DNA from: Rhodonellum sp041748555
GTDB lineage: Bacteria; Bacteroidota; Bacteroidia; Cytophagales; Cyclobacteriaceae
Direction of reading: 5' to 3'
Assembly (NCBI GenBank): GCA_041748555.1
Contig: JBGTDA010000093.1
Location: 1-64,000, forward strand
DNA: 64,000 nucleotides
Each line of letters begins with the position of its first letter. Position 1 is the stretch's first letter. Made by a program: the position numbers and the translations under genes. The notes below the pieces were generated by a model. It made no database searches. It was not told the origin of the DNA and saw only the letters and a program-made list of their open reading frames with translations. Shown in pieces: positions 34,728 through 44,710 of the stretch.

Positions 34728-35348
34728 ATGGAGAATATGAAATATTTTGAAGAAACAAAACAAATACTAGATAAATCCAGGTTTTTTTTTATTGTTGCCA
34801 CCAATATGGATGGTAAATACACATATATAAACAGCCACTATGCAAAAGAATTCTATTCGATAAATAATTCATTTGTCGGAAAGCCCTACCAGATTAGCAT
34901 GCACCCGGACGATATAAAAACCTGTGAGGAGGTTTCTGCCAAATGCTTTGGAGCTCCTGATGAATTATTTCCGGCCACCATACGGAAGCATGATGGAAAC
35001 GGCGGCTATATAATCACACAATGGGAGTATAAAGCTATTTTTGATGAAGAAAATAAACCGGCAGGAATTTTTTGTTTGGGTTACAACATCACCAAATATG
35101 AAGAAGAAAAAAAGCAGTTGAATTATGCAGAGGCCGAGATTTTAAAAAAATCTGCTATCCTAAAAAATATTGCCTTTCAACAATCACATCTTATAAGGGC
35201 TCCCTTAACCAACATAATGGGGCTGGTGGATATTTTAGACAAAATGGAAGTGGATAATAATATCAATAACATTTGTAAAATGATTCTTGAAAGCTCAAAT
35301 AAACTTGACAAAGTGATACGGGATATCGTAGATCTTACTTACAAATAG
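34728..35348 (+). CDS. PAS domain protein with HisKA phosphoacceptor helix and no ATPase domain
   Basis: A 206-residue cytoplasmic protein. Residues ~15-130 form a PAS fold (FFFIVATNMDGKYTYINSHYAKEF ... GIFCLGYNITKYEEEK). Residues ~140-206 are a HisKA-like dimerisation helix pair with an H-box FQQSHLIRAPLTNIMGLVDIL containing the phosphoacceptor His and the R-x-P-L motif. The protein then ends at LTYK, so the HATPase_c catalytic domain is absent. It might be phosphorylated by another kinase, act as a dimerising inhibitor, or be a shortened kinase. No response regulator is adjacent. Confidence 0.85.
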   Translation: MENMKYFEETKQILDKSRFFFIVATNMDGKYTYINSHYAKEFYSINNSFVGKPYQISMHPDDIKTCEEVSAKCFGAPDELFPATIRKHDGNGGYIITQWEYKAIFDEENKPAGIFCLGYNITKYEEEKKQLNYAEAEILKKSAILKNIAFQQSHLIRAPLTNIMGLVDILDKMEVDNNINNICKMILESSNKLDKVIRDIVDLTYK

Positions 35349-35463
35349 TAGCCGTTCAAAAAAACAGATGAGATCAAAACAGAGGCTTAGTTGATAAATA
35401 AGCAATTAAAATTACATAAATAATTCATTTTCCGAATAAAATTTTCTTCATAAACGAAAATTA

Positions 35464-35494
35464 AAAAAGTCTCCTACCAAAAGATAGGAGACTC
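35464..35494 (-). terminator. Intrinsic terminator of the SusCD operon
   Basis: On the minus strand AGTCTCCTA and TAGGAGACT form a 9-bp stem and are followed by TTTTTTAA. It lies 16 bases after the susD-like stop. Confidence 0.88.
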
Positions 35495-35509
35495 TGGCCA
35501 AAGGTTTCT

Positions 35510-36925
35510 CTATTGTTGATCCCACCAGATTCTATCCAGTAAAGCCACAGCGGGTACATTCTGGCCGTTTCTGCTGACCTCACTGTCAGGATAGGCCAAT
35601 CTTCTGATAAACTGTCCGTTGAGATCAGGATTCAGATTCTGCGGCAAAGTCATTCCTTCATAGCTATAGTCGAATCTCCGGGCATCATTCCAGGTTTCAG
35701 GGTGCAGAAAGAGTGCTATCCATTTTTCCTTGAAGATATCATCGATGGTTAAAGCCGCTTCCCCCATACTTACTGAGGGATGAGCGAGATAAGCTTCCAT
35801 CTGTGTAGCAGGAACACCAAGCATTCGCATATGCGCACGGATTCCTTCCAAATAGGCTTGATAGGATCTTGCTTTGTCTTCATCAAATGCCGCTTCTGCT
35901 TCGATGAACTTTTGCTCCGAATACGTGGCGATCAAAACAGGACTGGTTGTACTAGTATAAAACTGACCCGGTATCAAGGTGGATCTTGCTCCTGCTTCGG
36001 GAGCATTGCCTCTACCGGCACCGTTTTCCACACCAATAAATTCTCCGTCATCGGTCGTGCCGACCATCAGCGGTAATCTTGGATCAGCCACTCCATGAAG
36101 TGTCCCGTCCATCGTCTCGATAAACTGACTGGAAATCCAGCCACCCAGCAACAGGTTCTCATTGTTGATCGCTACTTGAGCCCAAGGATTGAAGCGCTGC
36201 TCAAAAAATATCACTGCGGCATTGTCATCATTACTTTCAAATCCTGCACTTACAGCATTGAGTACTTCATCGGCATTATAAGTGGAAGTTCCTTTTGTAT
36301 GGATCAGGTATCTGGCTTTTAGCATATTGGCCAAGTTTATCCACTGATCAATATCCCCGTTGTAGATAAAATCATCTCCACCGATAGAAATAACTGTTTC
36401 CCCTGACAAATTGGTGATGCCTTGATCCAAAAGACTAAAAACTTCAGCATACAATTGTTCGTCACTGTCATAAGCAGGGGTAACTGAGGCGAAAGTAAAA
36501 CCTTCCGAATAGGGAACGCTGCCCCAGATATCTACAGTCATACCCAAATTCAGAGCCATCAAAACCTGTCCCGCACCCAAATAATGATTCGCTCCGGATT
36601 CCTCCGCTTTTGTAATCAGGTCTGTCAAATCTGTCATGACATCATACAGTGAAAACCAGGTTCCACTATAATTAAGCGGATCCATCGTATCCGATGAGCT
36701 GGCCGCATTGGGAGAGGCCAGGTGCTGCACGTAGTTAGTGGTAATGCTGCCAATTCTATACACGTTTAAAGACGTTTCGTAAGTAGCATTGGCCATCAAA
36801 CCTGTAATCGGTGCATCCTGTGGATTGTTCGGATTTTCATTTACATCCAAAAAGGTTTCACAGGAAGTTCCGCTTAAAAGGAGCACCAAGCTGAAAGCTG
36901 AAAATATTTTATTTTTGATTTTCAT
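35510..36925 (-). CDS. SusD/RagB-family outer-membrane lipoprotein
   Basis: A 471-residue surface lipoprotein (signal ending LSGTSC, Cys22). The mature N-terminus FLDVNENPNNPQDAP and the MALNLGMTVDIWGSVPYSEGF segment are typical of SusD-like proteins, which form the lid of a SusC channel. The C-terminal FKEKWIALFLHPETWNDARRFDY motif is characteristic. This protein belongs to the smaller SusD-like group often paired with peptide- or unknown-ligand receptors rather than starch. It follows the susC-like gene by 16 bases. No glycoside hydrolase adjoins, so the nutrient is unknown. Confidence 0.95.
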   Translation of the reverse strand: MKIKNKIFSAFSLVLLLSGTSCETFLDVNENPNNPQDAPITGLMANATYETSLNVYRIGSITTNYVQHLASPNAASSSDTMDPLNYSGTWFSLYDVMTDLTDLITKAEESGANHYLGAGQVLMALNLGMTVDIWGSVPYSEGFTFASVTPAYDSDEQLYAEVFSLLDQGITNLSGETVISIGGDDFIYNGDIDQWINLANMLKARYLIHTKGTSTYNADEVLNAVSAGFESNDDNAAVIFFEQRFNPWAQVAINNENLLLGGWISSQFIETMDGTLHGVADPRLPLMVGTTDDGEFIGVENGAGRGNAPEAGARSTLIPGQFYTSTTSPVLIATYSEQKFIEAEAAFDEDKARSYQAYLEGIRAHMRMLGVPATQMEAYLAHPSVSMGEAALTIDDIFKEKWIALFLHPETWNDARRFDYSYEGMTLPQNLNPDLNGQFIRRLAYPDSEVSRNGQNVPAVALLDRIWWDQQ

Positions 36926-36941
36926 GATTTTTTCTTTTTGA

Positions 36942-39900
36942 TTAAAGTCCCAAATTCAGCGTGAAGAACAGACTTTGAACACCCGGAAAACCAAGTCCGG
37001 TAAAGCCTACAGCATTTCCACCCGCACCTGCGCTGAAAGATTCAGGGTCGAATCCATCCCAAGGTGTAAAGAGGATTATATTATTTGCTGCCACAGAAAA
37101 TCTGGCTGAGCTGAACGGTGTCCTGTCAAGCAAATCCGGGCTGAGGTTATATGCCAGTGTAACATTTCTCAGCTTGATAAAACTGGCATCCTGAACAAAG
37201 TTTTCGCTGGCGGTTCTATAGGTGTTTCTGTAGAATCCTGCTCCATAATCCCTTCCGTCAGGCCCTGTGCCCTGACCCAGCCATACAGGCTGAGTATTTG
37301 CGGATCCATCTTCCAAAACTCCCTCAAAAATCCTTGTTTCATTTCTGTCGGCGGTATATCCTGCGATTCCAAAGGCTGCGAGGAAATTGTCGAACTGATT
37401 ATATTGCTCCACTCCTGTCCTGAAATCAACCAATAGTGAAAGGTCAAAACTCTTGTATGAGAATTCGTTTCTTATTCCTCCAATCCATTTGGGAACAGCA
37501 TTTCCCAATATCAATTGGGAACCGTTTCTAACCGGAAAGCCATTTGCGCCAATGATTATGGGCCTATCTGCTTCCAGGTGCATCTGTCCTTCAGGAAATC
37601 CTCCAGGATAGTAGCGCTGATAGCTACTTCCATAGATATTTCCGTAGGCTTCACCTTCCACAAGCTTCATGGTCACAGTACTTCCTGCATATCCAAACTG
37701 ATTTCCTACCACAATCTCATCGATTCCTTCACGGATAGCCTTAATTTCATTGTTGTTGAGAGAAAGGTTGGCAGTAAGATCCCATTGGAAATCCCCTCTT
37801 TTGAGTGGGGTGGTGTTCAGCACAATCTCAACTCCGTCGTTCTGGATTTCCCCCGCATTGGTGAAGTAGGATGAAAATCCGGTGGCATCCGACACGGGAA
37901 CAGGTATGATCTGATCTTTTGCATTGGACTTATAATAGGTCAGATCCAAACCGACTTTATTATCAAAGAAAGCGAACTGTCCACCAAACTCGATGGAAGT
38001 AGTCAGTTCCGGTCTCAGCATCGGATCACCGAATTGGCTGAATCTGGTGAATCCAACCTGACCATTAAGAGGAAATACACCCGGAGATGCATAAGTGGCT
38101 CCCAAAATATGGGGATTGGTATCCTTACCTACCTGAGCCCAAGATGCCCTTAATTTGGCAAATGTCACCCAAGTTGGCATGGTGATGCTTTCACTGATCA
38201 CATAGCTCAAGTTGAAGGAAGGATAAAAGAAGGAATTGTTGTCCTGTGGTAAGGTGGATGAGACATCATTTCTTCCGGTGATATTCAAAAACAACAGGTT
38301 TTTGTAATCGACCATAAGGTCTCCATAAAAACCTACTAACCTCCTGGTACTTTTTCCTTGATTTGTAAAAACCTGAGTGGTATTGTTCAGGTTATAGAAT
38401 TCAGGAATTACAAAATTCTCGCCTCTGGATGTCAGCCTGTCAAATCTTCTTTCGAAAACATCATTTCCAACTCTCAAGGTAGTACTCCAATCCTCACTGA
38501 ATTGTTTATTAAAGGTGATATAAAAATTGGAAGTCAGGTCACGGCTGTTGATTCTAGTTTCTTCCAAGAAACCTGTTGCGCTCAATGCCTGCTCACCGTC
38601 AATACCTTTTGGGCCCGGGGTGATTTCTGTTCTGCTATCGCTGTAAAAATCATTTCCCAATCTATAGCTGAAAGTCAACCAATCCGTCGGACTATAGTTA
38701 AAGGAAATGTTTCCGATCACACGATTGACATCATCTTCGAATGTAGCAAACCGGGCATCATAGATGGGATTGGTATTGGTTCCAACCGATCTCATGGTCC
38801 CATCGGGATTGATATAATCTGTTATATCTTCTGTTTCTGACCAATAAACCATTCTTTCCATAATCCTGTCATGGGGAACTCGTCGGCCTCCGGAATTGGA
38901 GAAATTGACTGAACCTGAGAAATTGAATTTTTCGCTTACTTTGACCTGCCCCGATAATTTGGCAGTTGTCCTGTCCCAATCACTAAACGGTATCACACCT
39001 TCCTGATTCAATCTTCCGAAGGATCCATAAAAGGTAGCTTTTTCGTTTCCACCGGAAATACTGACTGTATTGTCAATCTGTCTTCCGGTATTCATGGCTC
39101 TCCTCCAGTTATCCTGATATTGATGACCCGGAACGGTCTGCGCCACTTCCGCAATGGGTGCGCCCCATGCCGGCCAGAAACTATCCGGATCATATTCACC
39201 TGAAAATCCCTGACCGAACTGTGTCTGGAATTCCGGATATTGGTTGATCTGATCAAATCCCACCGAGCTGTTGAAATTGACACTTACCTGCCCTACCTTA
39301 CCTTTTTTGGTAGTGATGATCACCGCACCGTTTGCAGCTCTTACGCCATAAAGTGCCGTGGCAGCCGCTCCCTTTAATACTGACATGGATTCGATATCAT
39401 TTGGATTCACATCGGCAATCCGGTTGGATAGACCTCTTGGCGTTCCGCTGGACTCGACTGTTGAATTATCCACCGGCACACCATCAATAACGAAAAGCGG
39501 CTGATTGTCAGCACTTGGATCAAGGGAATTGATGCCTCTGATAATTATTCTCGCACTTTGACCCGGAGCGCCACCTGCACTTGTCACCTGCACACCTGCT
39601 ACCTGTCCCTGAAGGGAATTGACCAGGTTTGGCTGACGGGTGCGGGTGATGGCTTCACTATCAATACTCTGGGCGGAATACCCAAGTGCTTTTTTATTCT
39701 GCTCGATACCAAAAGCTGTAACAACAACTTCCGATAGCTGGGAAACATCCTGCAGCATCACCACATCAATGGTATTCCTGTTTCCTACTTCAATGTTTTG
39801 GGTTTCAAAACCGATAAATGAAAAACTAAGGGTTTCATTTCCGGTGGGCAGATTGATGGAGTAGTTACCATCAATATCGGTAACGGTTCCTGTAGTGGTA

Positions 39901-40049
39901 TTGCGGATCAATACACTTACGCCCGGAAGGGGCTCACCGTCTTCTTGACTGGTTACGGTTCCTTTCACTGTTGTCTGTTGGGCCATCACAGGAAGGACCA
40001 ATACAAACAGCAAAATAAAAACCACCAAATGGGTAAAATTTTTCTTCAT
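36942..40049 (-). CDS. SusC/RagA-family TonB-linked outer-membrane receptor
   Basis: A 1035-residue importer. A signal peptide (about 23 residues) is followed by a carboxypeptidase-regulatory-like domain (TVKGTVTSQEDGEPLPGVSV ... FIGFETQNIEV), a TonB box region, the plug (GQVAGVQVTSAGGAPGQSARIIIRG and LFVIDGVPVDNS), the SusC signature SVLKGAAATALYGVRAANGAV-type loop, and a C-terminal 22-strand beta barrel ending FTLNLGL. It imports a ligand delivered by its SusD partner using TonB energy. No anti-sigma/sigma gene is next to it and no N-terminal STN domain is visible, so regulation through that route is unlikely. Confidence 0.96.
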   Translation of the reverse strand: MKKNFTHLVVFILLFVLVLPVMAQQTTVKGTVTSQEDGEPLPGVSVLIRNTTTGTVTDIDGNYSINLPTGNETLSFSFIGFETQNIEVGNRNTIDVVMLQDVSQLSEVVVTAFGIEQNKKALGYSAQSIDSEAITRTRQPNLVNSLQGQVAGVQVTSAGGAPGQSARIIIRGINSLDPSADNQPLFVIDGVPVDNSTVESSGTPRGLSNRIADVNPNDIESMSVLKGAAATALYGVRAANGAVIITTKKGKVGQVSVNFNSSVGFDQINQYPEFQTQFGQGFSGEYDPDSFWPAWGAPIAEVAQTVPGHQYQDNWRRAMNTGRQIDNTVSISGGNEKATFYGSFGRLNQEGVIPFSDWDRTTAKLSGQVKVSEKFNFSGSVNFSNSGGRRVPHDRIMERMVYWSETEDITDYINPDGTMRSVGTNTNPIYDARFATFEDDVNRVIGNISFNYSPTDWLTFSYRLGNDFYSDSRTEITPGPKGIDGEQALSATGFLEETRINSRDLTSNFYITFNKQFSEDWSTTLRVGNDVFERRFDRLTSRGENFVIPEFYNLNNTTQVFTNQGKSTRRLVGFYGDLMVDYKNLLFLNITGRNDVSSTLPQDNNSFFYPSFNLSYVISESITMPTWVTFAKLRASWAQVGKDTNPHILGATYASPGVFPLNGQVGFTRFSQFGDPMLRPELTTSIEFGGQFAFFDNKVGLDLTYYKSNAKDQIIPVPVSDATGFSSYFTNAGEIQNDGVEIVLNTTPLKRGDFQWDLTANLSLNNNEIKAIREGIDEIVVGNQFGYAGSTVTMKLVEGEAYGNIYGSSYQRYYPGGFPEGQMHLEADRPIIIGANGFPVRNGSQLILGNAVPKWIGGIRNEFSYKSFDLSLLVDFRTGVEQYNQFDNFLAAFGIAGYTADRNETRIFEGVLEDGSANTQPVWLGQGTGPDGRDYGAGFYRNTYRTASENFVQDASFIKLRNVTLAYNLSPDLLDRTPFSSARFSVAANNIILFTPWDGFDPESFSAGAGGNAVGFTGLGFPGVQSLFFTLNLGL

Positions 40050-40463
40050 GGATAAAGTTTTATAGCGTGAGCATTAATTTGTTTATTTTAAAACCGACAT
40101 CATTCAATATCAGACCTATTTGCATTTGATCAATTGGCTGCTTTACGTGAATGACAAAATTTCAGCAGGAAAATCATAAGCAAAACAGCAAAAAACAGCA
40201 GATTCAGCTTGTGTGAAATTAATCCCAGACAGTAAAACCAATTTTGAATTATGAAAATGCATATTATTACATAATACTTAAAAATCAAATTAATTTTATC
40301 CATAAAAATCTCCTGAAAACAATTTTTTCGGGTTTAATTAAAATTTTAAAATTATCATTCATTATGCTTTTTAATGCAGTATTATGTTTCTCATAAAAGC
40401 ATTATTCCCAATTAATTATAAAAAATAAGTTTTCGATTTTTTGTTTCAACCAAGAAAACGGGG
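40050..40463. other. AT-rich region before susC, nothing coding
   Basis: About 410 bases, very AT-rich with many A/T tracts, lie between the susC start and the terminator of the pyrophosphatase gene. It presumably carries the SusCD promoter, but no exact TAnnTTTG box was found and no hairpin or RNA gene was recognised. Confidence 0.4.
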
Positions 40464-40497
40464 TATAAAAAAAGCCACCTTTTATCAAAGTGGCTGT
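40464..40497 (-). terminator. Intrinsic terminator of the pyrophosphatase gene
   Basis: On the minus strand AGCCACTTTG and AAAGGTGGCT pair around a short loop, followed by TTTTTTT. It is about 30 bases after the hppA stop. Confidence 0.85.
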
Positions 40498-40528
40498 ATA
40501 ATATACAAAACTAATATTTTTTGATGGC

Positions 40529-42751
40529 TTAATCCTCTAATTTGATCGATTCAACCTGAGAATTGTCCTTTGCTATCTCTTTACTGTCAATCTTGATCTC
40601 AATTTTCTGTTCCCTATCGAAAGCAGTGATTTCCTCTCCCCGCTCTCTTTCAGAGATATGCGGAGCAATCACCAACGCAACAATTGACATCAGTTTGATC
40701 AGAATATTCATCGAAGGACCTGAGGTATCTTTAAACGGATCACCAACAGTATCACCTGTGACGGAAGCCTTATGAGGCTCAGAACCTTTATAATACATCT
40801 CACCGTCAATCATCACCCCTTTTTCAAAAGACTTCTTGGCATTATCCCAGGCACCACCGGCATTGGACTGGAACATACCCATCAATACACCCGAAACGGT
40901 AACCCCTGCCAACAATCCTCCCAATACTTCGGGACCGAAAGCAAATCCGACAATCACGGGCACAATCAGGGCTATTGCTCCGGGAGCCATCATTTCTCTC
41001 AGGGAAGCTTTGGTTGATATTTCAACACATTTTTCATATTCAGGTTTGCCGGTATATTCCATAATTCCGGGAATTTCACGGAACTGTCTCCTCACTTCAT
41101 TCACCATATCCATGGCGGCTCTACCTACCGCGGCAATACACAGCGAAGAAAAAATAAATGGAATCATTCCTCCCACAAACAACCCGGCAAGCACATTGGC
41201 TTTGTAAATATCAATCGAATCAATTCCGGCAATACCAACAAATGCAGCGAACAAGGCAAGCGAAGTCAAGGCAGCAGATGCGATCGCAAATCCTTTTCCT
41301 GTAGCAGCAGTGGTATTTCCTACAGCATCCAAAACATCGGTTCTACCACGAACTTCCTTAGGAAGCTGACTCATTTCGGCGATCCCGCCGGCATTATCAG
41401 CAATAGGTCCGAAAGCGTCAATGGCAAGCTGCATGGCTGTTGTTGCCATCATTCCCGCTGCGGCAATCGCCACTCCGTATAAACCTGCGAATTCATATGC
41501 TCCATAGATACCACCTGCCAATACCAGAATCGGCAAAACCGTACTTTCCATTCCGACAGACAAACCACCGATGATGTTGGTTGCATGACCGGTTCCGGAT
41601 TGTTGGATGATGGAGTTGACAGGTCTTTTGCCCATGGCAGTGTAGTATTCGGTGATGATACTCATCAGCGTTCCTACTACCAAACCCAATATAATTGCAT
41701 ACCAAACATTGATATTTGAAAACTCATAACCTCTGATGATCATGGTTTCGGGAAGCATGAAGCTCACTACGAAATAGGAAGCAACAGCGGTAAAAACGAT
41801 GGATGACCAGTTTCCCATATTCAAAGCGAGCTGAACATCTCCCAGCTCATCTTTGATTCTGACGAAAAACATCCCGAAGATGGAAAACAGAATTCCCAAA
41901 CCTGCCAGCACCATCGGCAGCAGAATCGGGGCAATTCCTCCGAACTGATCTACGGAAATAATTTCTCTTCCAAGTACCATGGTAGCAAGAATGGTCGCCA
42001 CATAAGAACCGAATAAATCGGCGCCCATACCGGCAACATCACCCACATTGTCACCGACGTTATCGGCAATGGTTGCCGGATTTCTCACGTCATCTTCTGG
42101 AATACCCGCTTCAACTTTACCAACAAGATCGGCTCCCACATCGGCAGCTTTGGTATAAATGCCTCCACCGACACGGGCGAAAAGCGCGATGGATTCGGCA
42201 CCCAATGAAAATCCTGCCAATACTTCCAGCGCTTTTTCCATTTCATGTCCGTTGACAGGTGCGCCGACACTGACTACATAATATTGATAAAAAAAGATAA
42301 ACAAAGATCCCAAACCCAAAACAGCCAGACCGGCTACTCCAAGCCCCATTACAGAACCTCCTGTAAAAGAAACCTGAAGTGCTTTTTTCAAGCTCGTTCT
42401 CGCAGCCTGAGTGGTACGGACATTGGCTTTGGTGGCAATGTTCATCCCGATATAACCGGCCAAGGCGGAGAAAACAGCACCAATGATAAAAGAGATGGCG
42501 ATGACAGGGCTGGAAGTTTCCACGGTTGTTCCTGACCAGGCTAAAATGATTACCGCGATAATTGTAAAGTAGGACAACACCTTCCACTCAGCTTTTAAAA
42601 ATGCCATTGCACCGTCTGCAATGTAGCCGGCAAGCTCCATCATGGTTTCGTCGCCCGTTTCCTGCTTGTTGACCCAAGCAGATTTGATAGCCATCACAAT
42701 GAGGCCAACTATCCCCAAAGCGGGGATTAAATAGGTAAATACCTGTTCCAT
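40529..42751 (-). CDS. hppA: Membrane-bound ion-translocating pyrophosphatase
   Basis: A 740-residue integral membrane protein with about 16 helices that couples PPi hydrolysis to Na+ or H+ pumping. Catalytic motifs are intact: GGGIYTKAADVGADLVGKVEAGIPEDD with NVGDNVGDVAGMGADLFGSY, DNAGGIAEM, and a C-terminal GGAWDNAKK plus VTGDTVGDPFKDTSGPS. The sequence GNTTAATGKG has Ala at the position that is Lys in K+-independent enzymes, so it should be K+-dependent. Na+ versus H+ pumping cannot be settled by eye. A charged cytoplasmic tail of about 40 residues ends the protein. Monocistronic, with a promoter at 42789-42818. Confidence 0.96.
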   Translation of the reverse strand: MEQVFTYLIPALGIVGLIVMAIKSAWVNKQETGDETMMELAGYIADGAMAFLKAEWKVLSYFTIIAVIILAWSGTTVETSSPVIAISFIIGAVFSALAGYIGMNIATKANVRTTQAARTSLKKALQVSFTGGSVMGLGVAGLAVLGLGSLFIFFYQYYVVSVGAPVNGHEMEKALEVLAGFSLGAESIALFARVGGGIYTKAADVGADLVGKVEAGIPEDDVRNPATIADNVGDNVGDVAGMGADLFGSYVATILATMVLGREIISVDQFGGIAPILLPMVLAGLGILFSIFGMFFVRIKDELGDVQLALNMGNWSSIVFTAVASYFVVSFMLPETMIIRGYEFSNINVWYAIILGLVVGTLMSIITEYYTAMGKRPVNSIIQQSGTGHATNIIGGLSVGMESTVLPILVLAGGIYGAYEFAGLYGVAIAAAGMMATTAMQLAIDAFGPIADNAGGIAEMSQLPKEVRGRTDVLDAVGNTTAATGKGFAIASAALTSLALFAAFVGIAGIDSIDIYKANVLAGLFVGGMIPFIFSSLCIAAVGRAAMDMVNEVRRQFREIPGIMEYTGKPEYEKCVEISTKASLREMMAPGAIALIVPVIVGFAFGPEVLGGLLAGVTVSGVLMGMFQSNAGGAWDNAKKSFEKGVMIDGEMYYKGSEPHKASVTGDTVGDPFKDTSGPSMNILIKLMSIVALVIAPHISERERGEEITAFDREQKIEIKIDSKEIAKDNSQVESIKLED

Positions 42752-42788
42752 ATTGATAAAATTGATTTATTGATTAAAGACATTCCGA

Positions 42789-42818
42789 CAAATATATTAT
42801 TATTCATGAAGCCGGCAA
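42789..42818 (-). promoter_or_regulatory. Promoter of the pyrophosphatase gene
   Basis: On the minus strand TTG (42818-42816) is followed after 19 bases by TATATTTG (42796-42789), an exact match to the Bacteroidota -33/-7 promoter pattern. It lies about 38 bases before the ATG at 42751. Confidence 0.65.
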
Positions 42819-42885
42819 TTAAAACAAGGTAATTAAGCCGGAATTGAACAGATGAATATTGGGCATTTGGATGGTCGATCAGAAT

Positions 42886-43884
42886 TTATCCTTTTCTGGT
42901 CAATTCGTCCATCACCCAATTGGTGCGGGCTGCGGAATTGCCGGTGCTCCAAGCCTGGTCTTTTCCGAGAATATCGCATGTAATGTTGTTGATCAGGTGC
43001 TGTTGAATGTGTGATGGTAACTCAAAAGCAAAAACCTCCCTACCTTTTTCCTGAGTCACCAGTTCAAATTCTCCCTTACCAAAGGTTTGGTACCGTATAT
43101 AACCTTTGCTGCCGTAAATAACCGTATCGTCAATTTCAGCTTCCTTTGAAGTAGTGAAGCACCAGTTGCCGGTTCCTATAATACCATTTTCAAATCGAAA
43201 ACTACCAGCCACAATATCCTCCGCAGCATAAGCTCCTGCCTGATTGGCAGCAAATCCTCTAGCCTGCTCAATCGGACCCAAAAGAAAATCCAGATAATCC
43301 AGCTGATGGGAAGCCAGATCATAAAAATATCCTCCACCTGCGATTTCGGGATCGACACGCCAGTTGTGATTCAGATGCACAATCACCTCCGGTTTCAACT
43401 CCTGCTTCATGTTGATATGCAAAGTCCTCACTTCGCCTATTGTACCCGCATCGATCAGTTCTTTCATCTTCACAAAATGCGGCAAAGAACGCCTGTAATA
43501 GGCCACATAAAGCGGTACACCGGCCGCTTCACAAACAGCTATCATCTCAAGACATTCGGCATACGTGCGGGCCATCGGCTTTTCCACATAAACCGGCTTG
43601 CCTGATTCCGCAGCCAATTTTGTAAGTTCAAGATGGGCATTAGGCGGAGTGGCAATATAAATCGCATTGACTTCCGGATCATTGATCAGGGATTGGGCAT
43701 CCGTGTACCATTTGGACACTCCATGGCGTTTGGCATAATCCTTAACCTTTTCCTCGTTTCGCCGCATCACCGCAACCACCTTGGAATCCGGAACCAGATT
43801 CATGGCAGGTGCACTTTTCACTTCACATACATTACCCACACCGAGGATTCCCCAACGGACTTCATTGTCTTGGATTTTTTTCAT
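42886..43884 (-). CDS. Gfo/Idh/MocA-family oxidoreductase
   Basis: From the ATG at 43884 (MKKIQDNEVRWGILGVGNVC) the protein has 332 residues; upstream in-frame codons to 44211 overlap a ywbE relic on the other strand and are not coding. Residues ~10-125 are a Rossmann NAD(P) domain (WGILGVGN, VAVMRRNEEKVKDYAKRHG, AIYIATPPNAHLEL, PVYVEKPMAR with the conserved EKP). The C-terminal domain includes GGGYFYDLASHQLDYLDFLLG with the catalytic-region His. The substrate is probably a sugar or cyclitol. No operon partner. Confidence 0.92.
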   Translation of the reverse strand: MKKIQDNEVRWGILGVGNVCEVKSAPAMNLVPDSKVVAVMRRNEEKVKDYAKRHGVSKWYTDAQSLINDPEVNAIYIATPPNAHLELTKLAAESGKPVYVEKPMARTYAECLEMIAVCEAAGVPLYVAYYRRSLPHFVKMKELIDAGTIGEVRTLHINMKQELKPEVIVHLNHNWRVDPEIAGGGYFYDLASHQLDYLDFLLGPIEQARGFAANQAGAYAAEDIVAGSFRFENGIIGTGNWCFTTSKEAEIDDTVIYGSKGYIRYQTFGKGEFELVTQEKGREVFAFELPSHIQQHLINNITCDILGKDQAWSTGNSAARTNWVMDELTRKG

Positions 43885-43961
43885 GGGTCTAAAATAGGGA
43901 AAATCAGAATAGGGAAGCAAAAACCAGACAAAGGGATTTTTAATACTGACCTTCTGATTAT

Positions 43962-43986
43962 CGTCACCCTGACGAAGGAAGGGTCT
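43962..43986 (+). repeat. REP-like arm, single copy
   Basis: Contains the core CCCTGACGAAGGAAGGG of the hairpin family described at 44392-44710. Only this arm is present here. It stands 184 bases before the start of the ywbE relic, as a similar arm stands 164 bases before the intact ywbE-like gene. Confidence 0.75.
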
Positions 43987-44145
43987 CGTGAGGTCCTGTG
44001 AGACGATAGCGAGAAAAATATTTGTGGGGGGACACAAACATTGGCGAGGGATATTTAACAATGGACTGATACATAGGATAAACCTATCAAAGACTCCAAC
44101 CCGGTGATCTACTCTTTCCTCAGGTAATACCCTTATATTTGCCCT

Positions 44146-44349
44146 ACGGACGGAAAAAACAGAAAAGACATCAACCCCGGACAGGAGGTGGAAATCGTAA
44201 AAAAGGAGCATCAGCGAACTGAGGAGCTCACAAAGGGTCAGGTTAAACGGATCCTCACCAAGTCAGGCTTTCATCCTCATGGCATTAAAGTCCAACTGGA
44301 AAGCGGTGAGGTAGGCCGAGTAAAAAACATTCTGCCGGAATCATCTTAA
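44146..44349 (+). pseudogene. ywbE-like copy with ATG changed to ACG
   Basis: The 204 bases align codon for codon with the intact ywbE-like gene at 57616-57819 (about six amino-acid changes in 66 codons). The start codon reads ACG (44146), and a stop lies in frame 21 bases upstream, so no other usual start exists. The promoter-like TATATTTG at 44134-44141 is kept in both copies. The reading frame itself is still open, so loss of expression would be recent, or ACG is used weakly. Products of the family (DUF2196) are small proteins of unknown function. Confidence 0.8.
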
Positions 44350-44391
44350 AACCATCCAAGGCTTAAAAATCTTCAGGTTCTCAGCGCTGGT

Positions 44392-44710
44392 GATCTCTCC
44401 TGACACCGGGATGACGTCAGTGTTACCGTCACCCTGACGAAGGAAGGGTCTCTTTTGATGAAAAGATGCCATAACTTTCGGAAATAAAGGACTATATCAC
44501 GGTTTATTTTTAATTCCAACCGCCAATTTGAACTGCCGGGGATCTTTCCTTTCGTCGAGATGACGTTTGTGGTACCGTCACCCTGACGAAGGAAGGGTCT
44601 CTTGAGGTACAGAAACGCGATAGCTACTGGAAAAGTGAATATAAAACTGATTCGGAAATATTCAACGTCTAGCCGAATTGGCGGGGATCTCTCCTGACAT
44701 CGAGAGGACG
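44392..44710 (+). repeat. Array of REP-like long hairpins
   Basis: Two complete hairpins (44392-44452 and 44541-44601) and one half (44686-44710). Each has a left arm like GATCTCTCCTTACGTCGAGA, a GTGGTACC-type loop and a right arm with CCCTGACGAAGGAAGGG; the arms are imperfect inverted repeats of about 25 bases. The period is 149 bases, with a diverged ~90-base spacer containing GCGATAGCTA-C-GGAAA. No gene lies in this stretch, and the following 250 bases to 44956 also lack features apart from the promoter region of the pseudogene. Confidence 0.85.

Noticed and set aside
43885..44211. N-terminal extension of the Gfo/Idh/MocA oxidoreductase to 44211 (441 residues).
   Set aside because: The extension is antisense to a ywbE relic and a REP arm, and the Rossmann motif begins directly after the ATG at 43884.
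44392..44710. Regular ~150-base repeats could suggest a CRISPR array.
   Set aside because: Units are imperfect hairpins with related spacers, only two or three per array, and no cas gene is nearby.
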